A stretch of 64,000 nucleotides of DNA from Pararge aegeria (GCF_905163445.1 NC_053180.1:18776701-18840700), one strand, 5' to 3'; counted from the first letter of the stretch, positions 22,981 to 33,929 are shown. A program made the numbers and translations. Notes: generated by a model not told the origin, from the letters alone.

Positions 22981-23228
22981 CAACATATATAAATATATAT
23001 TTACAGCGATAAAAGACCAGCAGGGTAGAGGAGGCCCTCGCTCCTTTGGCTATGGATTCCCCATCTTATTAACTGGAAATAATAGAAAATGTTCCTCACA
23101 CATACACAAACACGCGCACACACCACGATAATAAATCTACTTTATATAAATTCATTAGGTATGTGTGACCTCTAAAATCCCTATCCCTATCTCTACTTCC
23201 CTACTAATATTATAAATGTGAATGTAAG
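22981..23228 (+). repeat. Direct repeat, copy 2 (partner 22140-22400)
   Basis: Ends at the same 'ctactaatattataaatgtgaatgtaag' where copy 1 passes into the family D LINE end; here it goes into 'aaagtatagtattttattttt' instead. This is consistent with duplication, or with two insertions of the same longer element of which only copy 1 kept the downstream part. Confidence 0.85.
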
Positions 23229-23229
23229 A

Positions 23230-24240
23230 AAGTATAGTATTTTATTTTTAGTGTGAACGCTTCATAAGTGCATGTGAAAGGTTTATATGAATTTTGAATT
23301 TTGAATTAGGTATGATACCATAAAAACAGGTAGCTCCGAAGATAGAGTAAACGAATGCTAAGTAATACAACATACAGTTTGCTGAACTTTTATGGCCCAT
23401 TTAGATTACCATAAGGCCAAATATTTACCCACTATTATAGGTAAGTATCCGATTATAATGTTTACATTCTCAGGCTCGTGCTCTAATTTCGCATGAAAGG
23501 GTATTTATCTTATGTCTACGCATATTAAGTGGTTGCTGGAGGCTTCGGCCGTGGTTAGGTACCAGCTGATTGGCACCGATGCAGCGTTCCAGCACGTTAG
23601 AAATAAAAACAACGGTGAGAAAATATTTGTTTTTTTTTTTTAAAGTTAAACATACATTTTTCGTGGTGTTAGCCAGTGTTTAGAAAATAAGTTGTAGGCA
23701 AAGCCTAAACGAAATTATGGTAAAAAAACCAAATATTTATGTTTATACTATTTACTCTTTTGGTATGAAATGTTTAGAAGCAAGTTAAGTAGCAAGAAAA
23801 TACGTGCTGTCATACAAACATTTCACGCGGTAGGTACTGTTTAATCGTCTTTTGGGGTAAAATTTAAAAAATTCTTAGTTCTGAAAGAAAATGCTCTCTC
23901 CATTTAATATACGTTAAGCCACGTATTATATGACTCTGAAACTTTTAATAGGATTTTTACAATTCCTACATTTTCGGCTTACATTTACATAAAGAATAGG
24001 TAATAAAGCTGAAGTTTCATCAATTAAAACAAATGCTGTGCCTGTAAAAATAACTCGTCGTAACTCTACGTGGAACTTGTTAATATAACTTAAATCGGTG
24101 TATTTTCTTTTAATTCTGTCTTGTGATGACAGATTAGGACTCGGATGAAGGACCCATTTATCTAAGGATCAGGAGTATGAGTTTAATGAACTGTATATCT
24201 TTACTTATAATAAAAAAGAATGTTTTAATTTTTTTTTTTT
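23230..24240. other. No gene seen
   Basis: AT-rich; a family B tail-like phrase ('gtgaacgcttcataagtgcatgtgaaagg') at 23250-23305. A good donor at 23441 (ataggtaagta) follows a 16-codon ATG frame without a membrane helix, so I do not call a cassette. Confidence 0.4.
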
Positions 24241-24261
24241 TTAAGGCTGCATAAATTTCAA

Positions 24262-24447
24262 ATTCAAATTAAAAATTTCTTTATTCATGTAGGCCTATCA
24301 CAGGCACTTATGAAGCGTTCATACATAATTGTTTACATAATTGTAACGGGATGGTGATAACTTCGTTCGCCAACTTAAATCTAAAGCTACGAGGGTTCCA
24401 AACGCGCCCTGGTCTAAGAAGAGCCCACAACAAACTTAGCCGGGTAA
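24262..24447 (-). mobile_element. Dispersed repeat (family B), - orientation
   Basis: 'aaatttctttattcatgtaggcctatcacagg', 'gggatggtgataacttcgttcgcc', 'ctacgagggttccaaacgcgccctggtc', 'acaacaaacttagccggg'. Nearly complete. Confidence 0.8.
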
Positions 24448-24794
24448 AAACATATCATAAATACTGAAACCAAAGCTGTTTTCTTCGTGGTATTTTAATT
24501 TCATTCAATTTTTAAATTAAAAGAATAGCTTTTCGTGTGTAATTGGAGCTCGGGTAAGTATATGTAAACTTCATAATGGCAAACATTTGGCGATAAGTTA
24601 ACTGCACGATAATCTAACTGAGCCATAAAAGTTTGTAAAACCCAAACAAACAGTTGTATACAATTAACCGACTTTACACAAATGAATATACGAGTAAACT
24701 TTTATTGTACACCACAGTTTGTGGTTATATATAAGTAACTAGTTATTCCCATGTATGTAGTAGTTTAAAAATGTGTACGACCAGCAGTCTATTC

Positions 24795-24900
24795 TTCTCT
24801 TCTTTTTTCCTAATTCGATAAGGCCGCCACTTGTTTTCTACTTCTTTCTTCATGTTACTGATTTTATTTAATTTTTGTATATGCTAATAATAAGGTATAC
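24795..24900 (+). mobile_element. LINE 3' tail fragment
   Basis: 'ttcgataaggccgccacttgttttctacttctttcttcatgtta' compares with 'gcgataaggctgccttttgtattctacttccttcatgtt' at 59.43 kb. Confidence 0.6.
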
Positions 24901-25171
24901 AAATAAATAGTTAAATAATTATAACAATAACAATACATAGCGCAAGTTAAAAAAAAAACGTAGCTAGTGATCCAAGCACGGTGGTGCTAAATGTGGAACG
25001 TTATAATCGTTTTTCTTATGGAATAACAAGCTTACCGAACATACATACATGTAGTTTCATCGATTTCTTCGCTATATTGACTATTTTTTTCTATTTAATA
25101 TAGGAATAGGAAATCTTCAATAGTTCCCACTAAACCTTTCTTCACTACAAACAAATAAGAAAGAACGCACC

Positions 25172-25385
25172 TTACTCTATGGTTCCAAAGTCAAAGTCAA
25201 AGTCAAAAATATCTTTATTCAAGTAGGCCCGGCCCATAGGTGGCACTTTTGATGCGTACATAAGAATTACACGGTAGTGAGTTGATGGCGATAACCACAT
25301 TCGTAAACTTAAAACTGAAGCTACGAGGGTTCCAAACGCGTCCTGGTCTAAGAAGAAGCCCACAACAAACTTAGCCGGGTATTTT
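25172..25385 (-). mobile_element. Dispersed repeat (family B), - orientation
   Basis: 'aaagtcaaaaatatctttattcaagtaggcc', 'gtggcacttttgatgcgtacataag', 'gagttgatggcgataacc', ending 'acaacaaacttagccggg'. The 63-codon minus-strand frame here is repeat sequence. Confidence 0.82.
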
Positions 25386-25776
25386 TTTTTGTTATGACCA
25401 TTTCACAATGTAATTTAAAATTATAAGAAGAGCACCCTGCTTAGAGCAATAATTTACACCCAAGCTTTATTATCGATTACGTAGTCCTTAATACTATAAT
25501 AGGACTTTTCTATAAGCTAACGTTTAATAATTCCGTAGTTTACAACTTGTTACTACAATTTCTTACAATTGTGGCTTATTACATTCACACACATATAATA
25601 TTCCTAAAATTACAATTGCAAGAAGTATTTAAAGGGTGTGTAATTTATTAATTTTATTTATTTATTTGGTATCTATGACACATTACTACACATTACACTA
25701 TAACATAAATAGAATAATTAAAAACTAAACGAAATCAAAAAAAAAACTTACATTAAATATTAATATTTAAAAAAAG

Positions 25777-26080
25777 TTACAAAAAATTTTCTGTAACTTC
25801 TTTTACATTACATATTAATATTTTCAGAAAGTGGAGTTTAATACACAACTTGTAAATTGGAGAGTCGTATCGATTTATTAGTGCTTTCAGAATGCCGTTA
25901 CTGCTTACCCACGTTCTTTTCATCAAGGATGCTATTCGTTTTCTTCTGAAGGCAAAAAAGTCATCAGTATGAGCCCTCGCGAACATTTCTGATATATCAT
26001 TATACAGAACTCGTAGGGCGTTTAGCGATACCTGTGTATAGTTATAATGGCAGGCACATGAGGCTAACACCTACGCTCCA
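25777..26080 (-). mobile_element. CR1/Jockey-type LINE reverse transcriptase C-terminal fragment (pseudogene)
   Basis: A 97-codon minus-strand frame contains, in order, ALRVLYNDISEMFARAHTDD, then FRRKRIASLMKR, then ILKALINRYDSPI. This series (Y-N-D, S-E-MFA-A, a D-F-x-A-x-R-x-K-R-x-AS block, then an R-x-D-x-P) is how I recall the region after the reverse transcriptase domain in some insect non-LTR elements. The rest of the polymerase is missing, so it is a dead 5'-truncated copy. It lies with repeat pieces on its right ('catgccctacgaagtgttgctctgg', 26115-26185). Confidence 0.65.
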
Positions 26081-26289
26081 AGATATGAGGCTGAAATTTT
26101 TAGGTCGTGTTCTTGCATGCCCTACGAAGTGTTGCTCTGGTTATAGACGTTTGTTTTCCACTTACTATCAGAAGGGCTATCTGTTTCGTCCATCAATTAT
26201 TACTACTTGCTGACCCGTGCAACTTGGTCTGCACCAAATCGGTTATTACCGGAAAACACGAATAAATTGACCTTTTCTAAAAATTAATC

Positions 26290-26527
26290 CTAGCTAGATC
26301 GATTTATCGCCCCCGAAACTCCCTGTATAGTAAATTTAATGAAAATCGTTGGAGCCGATTCGAAGATTCCGATTATATATATACAAGAATTGCTCGTTTA
26401 AAGATATAAGATAGCTCGATTTATCGCCCCCGAAACCCCCTGTATAGTAAATTCCATGAAAATCGTTGGAGCCGATTCCAAGATTCCAATTATATATATA
26501 CAAGAATTGCTCGTTTAAAGATATAAG
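26290..26527 (+). repeat. Two tandem copies of a ~117 bp retroelement end
   Basis: Both copies read 'cgatttatcgcccccgaaac', 'ccctgtatagtaaatt', 'atgaaaatcgttggagccgattc', 'atatatatacaagaattgctcgtttaaagatataag'. They start near 26299 and 26414. The 'gaaaatcgttggagccgattc..aagaattgctcgttta' phrase is typical of insect LINE/SINE tails. Tandem arrangement is unusual for such tails. Confidence 0.85.
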
Positions 26528-27139
26528 GTAAAAAAATAAACATTTTGGTTCCGCAAACCCGGTGTCAGAAATCTAAACAAACGTTATTTGATGCTGAATA
26601 ATCCCTTAAATATCTTTTGTTTCGACTAATAAACAGTTTCAAAATGTTAGCAGAAAAAAGTTTATTTATTTAAAAAAATCAAATTCAAGATATACTTACT
26701 TTGTTGGATTTTTTAATCCCTATTTGTGTTTTGAACTTTAATATAAAACTCGTTTGCGTCAATTCTAATGAAGTCTGTTGGTTGCATTGTATTTCAATTT
26801 ATTGCTGTTTGAGGAAACAAAGACCTATTTCAGGAAATAGACTACGTACAGTTCATTTTCCCGAGGATGCACCTAATTACTGATTTCTCCGCCTTATTGT
26901 TCTGTGTAGAAGGCGATAAGAAACTTATTTCCTTGAAATAATTAATATTTTCTCCGCAACTGAGAAATAAACAAAAATATTCTTGAAACCATTTTTGTAA
27001 CACGACTGCCCTAAAATGTAATGTTTTTATTGGTACCAAATCTTTTAGGTACACACCGGCCACTTTTATCTCTAAAGTCAAAATAATGAATGTTAAATTG
27101 TAATATACAAACATTTTACAATTTAACATGCATTAAAAG

Positions 27140-27262
27140 AGTAACTACTGCGTTCCTTGCCGGCTTCTTCTTGACTGAATCTACCTTACGAACTCCACCA
27201 CTATACCGTTCGTATAGTGACTACAACAACAGACTTGATGTTTTAAAGTGCCGATAAAAAAA
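27140..27262 (+). mobile_element. Dispersed repeat (family E)
   Basis: 'aagagtaactactgcgttccttgccggcttcttcttgactgaatct' to 'cttgatgttttaaagtgc'. Related stretches: 36190-36315 and 48945-49065. Confidence 0.55.
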
Positions 27263-27287
27263 CGTGGTTTTTGACAGTTTTTGTCAA

Positions 27288-27462
27288 ACGTGCGAGAGGG
27301 TATATTGCCGAAGATCTGTTTGGTGTGGAGTGTAAAGATTGAAGAAATTTTATATTACAGCATAGATATTCATCTACTTTGCAGAGTATAGAATATTAAG
27401 CTTAATTTTTATAATACATCATGGAATTCCGCAAAGTAACGCCTGCTTTTTTCCAATATTAA
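27288..27462 (+). mobile_element. Penelope-like element fragment
   Basis: 'gtcaaacgtgcgagagggtatattgccgaagatctgtttggtgtggag' begins inside the 3' part of the hammerhead-like motif seen at 21.5 kb (..AAACGTGCG.AGAGGGTA..). It continues through the same downstream arm to 'ggaattccgcaaagtaacgcctgct'. The catalytic CTGATGA part is absent. Confidence 0.6.
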
Positions 27463-27477
27463 TAAAATCTTATAAAT

Positions 27478-27690
27478 TATCAATCTATTAAAAGCCCACA
27501 CAAGGCACAGGGCTACTCTAAGAATAAAAAGGTTTATGGTCGTAGTCCACCGCGCTGGCCAAGTGAATTTGTAGACGACGCTGAGAGAATTACAGAGAGC
27601 ATGCAGGCATACAGGTTTCCATTTTTACACACTAATGAGATATTTAATTGCTTAAAAACGCACATTGCTCCAAAAAGTTAGAGTCACGTG
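27478..27690 (-). mobile_element. SINE (family A), - orientation
   Basis: 'tcgtagtccaccgcgctggcc', then a decayed middle, 'gcatgcaggcatacaggtttcc', and 'gcacattgctccaaaaagttagagtcacgtgccgg'. Confidence 0.65.
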
Positions 27691-27708
27691 CCGGAGATTG
27701 AATTTGGG

Positions 27709-27836
27709 CAGTGGCGTGCACATCATACATGCATAAAAGCATTTTCATATAACTGGCAACGGAGAAAGATTCTGCCGTTTTATGTCGTTTTACTTCTTTA
27801 TGCTTACCCTGGTCCAAATTCCTGTGCACGCCACTG
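27709..27836. mobile_element. MITE (family H) with 13 bp terminal inverted repeats
   Basis: Starts cagtggcgtgcac and ends gtgcacgccactg, a perfect 13 bp inverted repeat. Interior 'atcatacatgcataaaagcattttcatataac'. Better preserved than the 12.5 kb copy. Confidence 0.85.
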
Positions 27837-27839
27837 AAC

Positions 27840-28880
27840 TCGGAGTAAGTCGTCTTATTCCATTTAATAAGGTAAAAAAGAAACCTGCCTGTGCAAGAGT
27901 TGGGGACATGCCGTAAAAGAATAAAAAATGTTGATTGTTAAACAAGTCCTGCCTGCAACATCCTGCACCACTTAAGTTAATATTTATTTATATAGCCTTA
28001 TTTTATTCGAAGGTATTTTTATACGTTCCAAATACTCTTTTTGGAGGTTCTATATTATTTGCTTAGTTGTCTATACTAATATCATAAATGCGAAAGTGTT
28101 TCCCTGTTGGTTTGTTTAAACATTCGTTTTTGTCTTTTTGCATTAATTAAATTTTTTTTTAAACATCTTCGGTGTCATAATAAAAAAATGTTAAAGAGGG
28201 CTAGTTTTAAGCATTTATTAAATATGATACAGCACATTTGGTTCTTGTGCTGTGAAAGTGCTGGCCACTTTCACCATTTTGTCGAAAAATGTACGAATCG
28301 TTGATGGTATTGCCATTCATGGATATAACTTAGGTACATCGTCTAATACATTAGTTAGATATACAATACTAGGAGCATTTTTAAAATGCCAGAGCGTGAT
28401 AGAACCTAAAATACAGACTAGAATACATACAGACATTTTTTTTTATTTTTGAAGTCGGTTCACAAAAAACATTAGATAACTAAATCATTATTTTGACGTT
28501 TATGTCCATAGACTACGCTAAAACTTTTTTACACGACCCGGGTAGCCCAAAGAACGTCGTGATAACACGCTAAGCATTAGGGCAAAGAGGAAGCTATCGT
28601 TAGATGCTATGTGCTAATACGAAAAGACAAAATTGTTTTCGAGTTTAGGCCGGAATTCACGTCATATTCGACCTTAACCGGCCATCTCAAAGTTAAGTAA
28701 ATACATTATGACGAGTTGGCAATGTAACGAAATGGTCGCTTGAGAACAAATCCGACGGATCAATTTTATGATTAAAATTCAGGGAGAGAGACTGCCAAAT
28801 GTATTTTTAAGCATGACCGTTTACATAAGATCATTTTTTTCGGTTGCTTTGTTTTTATTTACCTTAATATATTAACAACT
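27840..28880. other. No gene seen
   Basis: AT-rich. A frame MTVYIRSFFSVALFLFTLIY ending in a stop near 28815-28880 is hydrophobic but has no splice donor, so it does not fit the cassette pattern. Confidence 0.4.
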
Positions 28881-28884
28881 AACG

Positions 28885-29165
28885 CGGGTTTGTTGGTAAG
28901 CCTCGGAATAAGGCTCTGCCAGGAAGAGTTTTAAGGGCAGGGCTAGGGCTTGAACAAGCGAAGGGATCGTCGGCCTGAGAGCACCTCATGTGAGCCCGAA
29001 CCTTGGCTCAGGCGATGATTGGAGTGACGGGGTGTCGGACGGTGATTAGTCCGCACGCCTCCGAGACCGTGTGAACCCACGTCTGGAGGTCTTTGGGCAC
29101 TCCTTACCTATGACCTCCCTTGCTGAGCATTGAACAATTATGTTCAACAAGCAAGGGAGGTCTAA
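28885..29165. mobile_element. GC-rich retroelement-like block with hairpin end
   Basis: A block with clearly higher G+C than its flanks ('ctcggaataaggctctgccaggaagag', 'gtcggcctgagagcacctcatgtgagcccg', 'gtctggaggtctttgggcactcc'). It ends in an inverted repeat: arms 29112-29124 (gacctcccttgct) and 29150-29162 with inner tgaaca/tgttca. Its composition suggests a foreign insertion; the class is not identified. Confidence 0.45.
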
Positions 29166-29169
29166 ATTT

Positions 29170-30105
29170 GAATATTATAAAACCATCAGTCACCCATATG
29201 CATGATAATAATCTTTACGTTAAGGCAACCAGATGGTTAGAGTTTCGGATCCGAGAGTCTCGGAATGAAGGAACGTGGAGTGCAAAAAAATAGAAACCTT
29301 TACTAAATAGAAAACTCTGTGTTAAGCAGCAAACGTCTATCAGTAAAGATGATGATGGTTATCAACTTTGGAGCAGGGTGGTGGATTCAAGCTCTATATC
29401 CTTCTTTAAGTCAGAAGGCCTGTATCTGATATTACACTGAGATCTTAATTAAGCAGATAACGATGACGCCTTCAACTTTTTAGTTAAGTGCAATTCAAAA
29501 CCATGACGATCAGTTTTACGGGTACGGTTTTTTACTGAAGCATAATAATATGTAATGTTGTCATCAAACAATCGTGAATGATGTTTTTGCAACTTTGATT
29601 GAGTATACATTGTAGGTGAATATGAGTTCAGTTCGTTACCTACAATCGCCCTACAATGTATTATTTACTGACAAATAACAAAAGTTATTACATTTATTTA
29701 ATCTTAGTACCTAATTTTTTTATATTAAATCCGAGACCGCATTTTATATTTATGTCATCTTTGTTGCCTTAGATTTAACTAAACTTATTTATAGTAAATT
29801 TTTATTGTAAGCATTAGTTTCGGCATTTTTTTGGTCAAGAAAGATGTATTTTGGAGTGAACACTTGATTTTTGGTAGTGAAAAACCTTTGGGTTAGCGTC
29901 AACGATGATCTCGAAATGCTCTTGACGTATTTCTCAAGACTAGTAAATATCTACATGTATACAAATTAATGCTAATATATTTTGAATACTCGACTGTATC
30001 ATATGCGTGTTTTGACTTTTTTGAGTCATGGACAGTGGTGCTGACAGTGTTGTACATAAATCTCTACAAGAAACTAAAGTTACAAGTTTAAAGTAGTACT
30101 ATCCT
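29170..30105. other. No gene seen
   Basis: AT-rich. 'attagtttcggcatttttttggtcaagaaagatg' and neighbours show no coding pattern or repeat match in the window. Confidence 0.4.
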
Positions 30106-30109
30106 TTAC

Positions 30110-30245
30110 ATATTATTATTATTATTATTATTATTATTAAACTCTTTATTTGTATACCCCAACATTAACATATAAAAAATGTAATAAAAACAGAAACATA
30201 CGGAAAGAAGTAGAATACAAGAGGAGATAAGTACATATTGATTTT
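30110..30245 (-). mobile_element. LINE 3' tail, - orientation, with (ATT)n
   Basis: An ATT microsatellite (30110-30139), 'aaactctttatttgtataccccaac', then 'acagaaacatacggaaagaagtagaatacaag'. The latter mirrors the 'ctacttccttc..gtatgtttctattct' tail at 59.47-59.53 kb. Confidence 0.55.
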
Positions 30246-30354
30246 CGTGGATAGGAACTGCACTTTATTTTAGTTTAGGTTTAGTGCGTATAACGGAATC
30301 GACACCTTTAAGTTCTAAATTAAAAATTTGGGCTATTATTATACAAATATATAA

Positions 30355-30500
30355 TATACTAGCGGACCTCAGCGCCATCTGTTGGGCTAATTTGTGAATC
30401 TAAACCATCCAGCATCCAAACGTATAGCAAAAAAAACATTCAAATCTGTCTAGCCGTCTAGGACGAGTTCAGTGACATACACACGCACACAAGAAATATA
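30355..30500 (+). mobile_element. LINE/SINE tail fragment
   Basis: 'atactagcggacctcagcgccatctgttgggc' to 'gtctagccgtctaggacgagttcagtgacatacacacgcacac' resembles the generic non-LTR tail phrase at 60.78-60.95 kb. Confidence 0.5.
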
Positions 30501-31084
30501 AAATATAAAGTTTACATTTTTATATAAATTTATAAAAAAATGGTATACTCAAAGCAATACACAATGCTCAGCTAATAACGAGCTGAGCTGTGTGTATTGT
30601 GGTACCTAGTGCGCTTAGACCTAAGATTCCTTCAGTAATTTTTCTTTCTAATATGATGCTTGGAAGTTAATAACATGACTTATGTTCTTCTCAAAACGAA
30701 CTGCAATATAGCGATACTACGTATTTAATAGATTTGTCAATTTTATGAAATAATTAAATAGCGCTTATGATAAATTTTATCAACGATGAAGGCAGTGGAA
30801 GGAAAATTAAAAGATGCAGCCAAGTCATAATCTGTGTTAATTAATTAATATTTATGATAAAATCTGGAAAAATAGGCATAAAAATACTTTTTTTTATACC
30901 CGACGCAAAAACGACGGGGTGTATGACTCTAAAGTGCATTACGTTTAGTATGAATTAGGAAATAAGGTCTTATATTACACAAATAAACACCGTCGAGATC
31001 GTCGTGTAATAAACTAGTAAATGATAAGATAAACCCATCTTTCTTACATCTTGGAAATCCCCTTAGCAAGTTTGAATCAACAAG

Positions 31085-31310
31085 TGCTAGCCCAAAGTAA
31101 GCGTAGCTTGTGTTATGGGTACTGAGGTAGCTGATGAATATTTTTTTATGAATATAATACAAATAAATACTTATAATATACAGATAATCACCCAGACACT
31201 GAAAAACATTCATGTTCATCACACAAACACTCTCCAGTTGTGGAGCCACAACCCACGGCCTTGGACTCAGAAAGCAGGGTCGCTGCCCACTGCGCCACTC
31301 GGCCGTCAAT
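31085..31310 (-). mobile_element. tRNA-derived SINE (family C), - orientation
   Basis: Reverse-strand copy: 'gctagcccaaagtaagcgtagcttgtgttatgggtactgaggtagctgatgaata', 'caaacactctccagttgtggagccacaacccacggccttggactcagaaagcagggtcgctgcccactgcgccactcggcc'. The B-box region is altered by a small insertion. The 126-codon frame over it is not a gene. Confidence 0.85.
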
Positions 31311-31344
31311 TTATAATACTATATTATAATACTATTAATAATTA

Positions 31345-31825
31345 ATCATCATATTCATCATTGTCAACCCATTACCGGCCCAATACGGGGCCCGGGTCTG
31401 ATCCCATTATGAGCAGGGCTCGGTCAGGTTACGTCTTTAAAAATATTATGGAGAACTCCCAGGCATGCAGGTTTCCTTACGTTGTTTTCCTTCACCGTTT
31501 ATCCAAGCGATTAAAAATTCCTAAAACGCACGTAATTTAAAAAATCTATATTTTCAAATTGTACCCTCTTGACCTACGTTTATATCTCTGTAACTACTTC
31601 TTCTTTGGTGTACAATAAAAGTGTATACATTCATTCATTCGGTCATTCATAATTTATGAAAGTTAGAGTTTTGTTCCAAGTTGGAACTCGACCCCCGCAA
31701 AAGTAAAGTTGAAGTTATTTTCAATATTTTCCTTCACCGTTAAAGCAACTGGTATTTTGATGTCTTAAATTAAAAAGGCACATAACTCCGAAAAGTCAGA
31801 GGTGCGTAACGCGTTATTTATTTAC
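31345..31825 (-). mobile_element. Two SINE fragments (family A), - orientation, with a LINE tail between
   Basis: 31345-31545 has 'caacccattaccggcccaatacggggcc', then 'atggagaactcccaggcatgcaggtttcc' and 'gttttccttcaccg'. At 31590-31650 is a 'tctttggtgtacaataaaagtgta' tail. 31680-31820 holds a second head-to-middle piece ('ggaactcgacccc', 'ttccttcaccgttaaagcaa', 'aagtcagaggtgcg'). Confidence 0.6.
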
Positions 31826-32034
31826 AAATATAAAATCACTACGCTCAGTATATTACTAACCCACTGCTGGGAATAGGTGTGAAAGCTATATTTTAGAGCA
31901 TAGACCCACAACGTTCCTCCAATAGGCGAATTTAACCTACTATATAATATAATACAAACAACAGTCTGCGACAACATACGACTATTTTTTAAACTTGACT
32001 TATACGCGCACGAAGTCGCGAGGGTCCGCTAGTA

Positions 32035-32352
32035 ATATATTATAATGTGAAAGTGTGGATGTCTGTTACACAATCCCGCAAAAACTGCTGAACGAACATG
32101 GAATAGAACATAAGCTGCCTTTTATCCCGATTCCTTAATTAGTTCCCGAAGGAAAATTGAAAATTATTTACGAAATAAGCCGCGGGCAGACAGCTTTGAT
32201 ATCCATGTCACCGATGCTACGGAAAAGGACATGTATTTTCTATACCGATCTCTCAAATATTTCCCGTAGAAGGATTAAAACTTGCTAACGAGCGAAGTTT
32301 TAGACCTATTTCTGATGTCCACGCAGAAGAAGTCGCGGGCAGAAGTTAATAT
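32035..32352 (+). mobile_element. LINE/SINE tails in tandem
   Basis: Three successive 'cgaagtcgcg(a/g)g' type phrases (32012, 32170, 32325), with 'gtctgttacacaatcccgcaaaaactgctgaacg' between, mark repeated non-LTR ends. No coding part. Confidence 0.55.
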
Positions 32353-32359
32353 TTACATA

Positions 32360-33260
32360 AATAGGAAAGTATCCAATTATTCCACAATGCGGAAGAAATA
32401 CATTATTTATAGGTTTAGGTATTAGCTAAGGAGACAAAGAACTCGAACTAGTTTCAACATAACTATAGTGGTAATAGGTACGAACGCCCCTATGTCTGGA
32501 TACCTTGTTTTTAGATCATTAATATTACTTCTGAAGATCAAGGTCTGAAGGTCAGGGTCTGAATAAGTAGCTCCCCAGAATTAAGAACATACAGAATCCT
32601 CATTCAGCCATTATTGCATGCAGTGCATTGTGTCCAATAACAGAAAAAAAGTTGAGCACGTCTCACTTCAAACCCGCGGTATGTTGGTAGCTCACAAATT
32701 CTACCCGTTTTCCCCATTTTATGGTAAACGTTTAGAACATTAGAAGTAAAATAATTATTGTCAACTGCTTAATGAAACGCTACTAAAGAGCAGTGGTTTC
32801 AATTTTAGTCGTGTACACGGTTTCTGTATCTTTTTAATTCTGTGGTAGCATCATATTATCATCAAACGGAGGCATGGAAACGTTAAAGCTTCCACGATTC
32901 TGGCAAAGACTTGGATCCAAGAGTTTCAGCGTTCCGGTACGATGCTGCGTCGAAACCGATTAGGGGCATAGGATATAACTGCCGCGCCCTCAGGCTATAC
33001 CGCATTTACTCCATTACCACCGTAAAATTGTACAAGATCATCAAGAGTAAACATCGCGACCACAACAAAATCAGTTCAGGCTTTGACGGAGCCATGGATA
33101 ACGCCAAAAACAAAAGCCAAGTCAAATAATTCACCCAGTTTTGTTGATTTTTAATCCTCTTTTAGAAGTGAATTAAAAATATTAATATTTGATTTGACTC
33201 AACACGTTTGTCGCCTCGTTGTCATATACTTCGAGGCGTTCCCTCAGTTATTGTAGGCAA
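32360..33260. other. No gene seen; a stretch repeated in inverse near 35.7-36.0 kb
   Basis: 32540-32830 ('ccccagaattaagaacatacagaatcc', 'agccattattgcatgcag', 'tatggtaaacgtt', 'gtcgtgtacacggtttctg') and 35750-36010 ('acagaattaagaacacacagaaacc', 'ttaccatgaaatgggc', 'ctgcaataatggctgaa') share sequence in inverted order. They appear to be two copies of one unclassified element. Confidence 0.45.
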
Positions 33261-33264
33261 CAAA

Positions 33265-33375
33265 TAAACACCCTTCGAAGGTCCCATTGCTGGGCGCAGG
33301 CCTCCTCTTTCATAGGAGAGGGATTGAGTAGAGCATAGACCCATCACGCTAACCCGATGCGGGTTGGTGGCGAAT
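33265..33375 (-). mobile_element. LINE remnant ('ccattgctgggcgcaggcctcctctttcatagg')
   Basis: This phrase followed by 'gagagggattgagtagagcatagacccatcacgct' is the reverse of a non-LTR C-terminal region. Decayed relatives occur near 20.57, 31.86 and 44.45 kb. Confidence 0.5.
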
Positions 33376-33412
33376 CGTGTATTCCTCAATATACTCTCCG
33401 AGACGTGTGGAC

Positions 33413-33477
33413 GATTTTATATCGGTCGCTACAAACAACGGTGTTCAACCGTTGTTTGTAGCGACCGATATAAAATC
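33413..33477. repeat. Perfect 30 bp inverted repeat with 5 nt loop
   Basis: Arms 33413-33442 and 33448-33477 are exact reverse complements (gattttatatcggtcgctac.. / ..gtagcgaccgatataaaatc) around the loop gttca. The perfect match implies a recent fold-back, a palindromic transposon remnant, or an assembly artefact. Confidence 0.95.
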
Positions 33478-33734
33478 GGTCATTTTGTAGTAAATTCTGT
33501 GTACACCTTAAAGTGGCTAGTCACACTGATTAGAAACAAATATTTGTAATTTTACTTTACTATGTATTGTAAACAAGCTTTTGGTGTTCCTTTAATAAAT
33601 AAATAAATAGATACTGCGTATTGTTACCAGGAACAATTGAATACCTAGGAATTCCTGGACCGACGACCGACTTGAATTCAGTTCTTCGTGTTATATATGT
33701 AAACATGGTTATCATTAGGTCAAAGAGGCAGGTA

Positions 33735-33915
33735 CATATATTTGTATCATCATCATCATCATCATCACATCAACCGATAGACGTCCACTGCTGGACATAG
33801 GTCTTTTGTAGGGAGTTCCAAGTTCCACGATTCTGAGCCGCTTGGATCCAGCGGCTACCTGCGACGCGCTTAATGTCGTCTGTCCACCTCGTTGGGGGTC
33901 GACCAACGCTGCGCT
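33735..33915 (-). mobile_element. RTE-like LINE 3' end (pseudogene)
   Basis: Minus-strand reading includes SASQVAAGSKRLRIVELGTP and KRPMSSSGRLSVD and ends near a (TGATGATG)n tail. The 'R-x-P-x-R-W-D-D-I-x-x-V-A-G-S-x-W-x-x-A-A..R' pattern of RTE C-termini is partly recognisable, with frameshifts. The copy at 35.16-35.60 kb extends further. Confidence 0.7.
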
Positions 33916-33929
33916 TATATTTGTATGCA

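Noticed and set aside
23393..23442. Short ATG frame (16 codons) with a good phase-1 GTAAGT donor
   Set aside because: The peptide is polar, without a membrane helix, and has an upstream in-frame stop and no leader similarity to cassettes.
28815..28880. Hydrophobic mini-frame MTVYIRSFFSVALFLFTLIY
   Set aside because: Ends in a stop with no donor before it, so it does not fit the array; probably chance.
30929..31309. 126-codon - frame
   Set aside because: Runs through a family C SINE; all family C copies give similar false frames.
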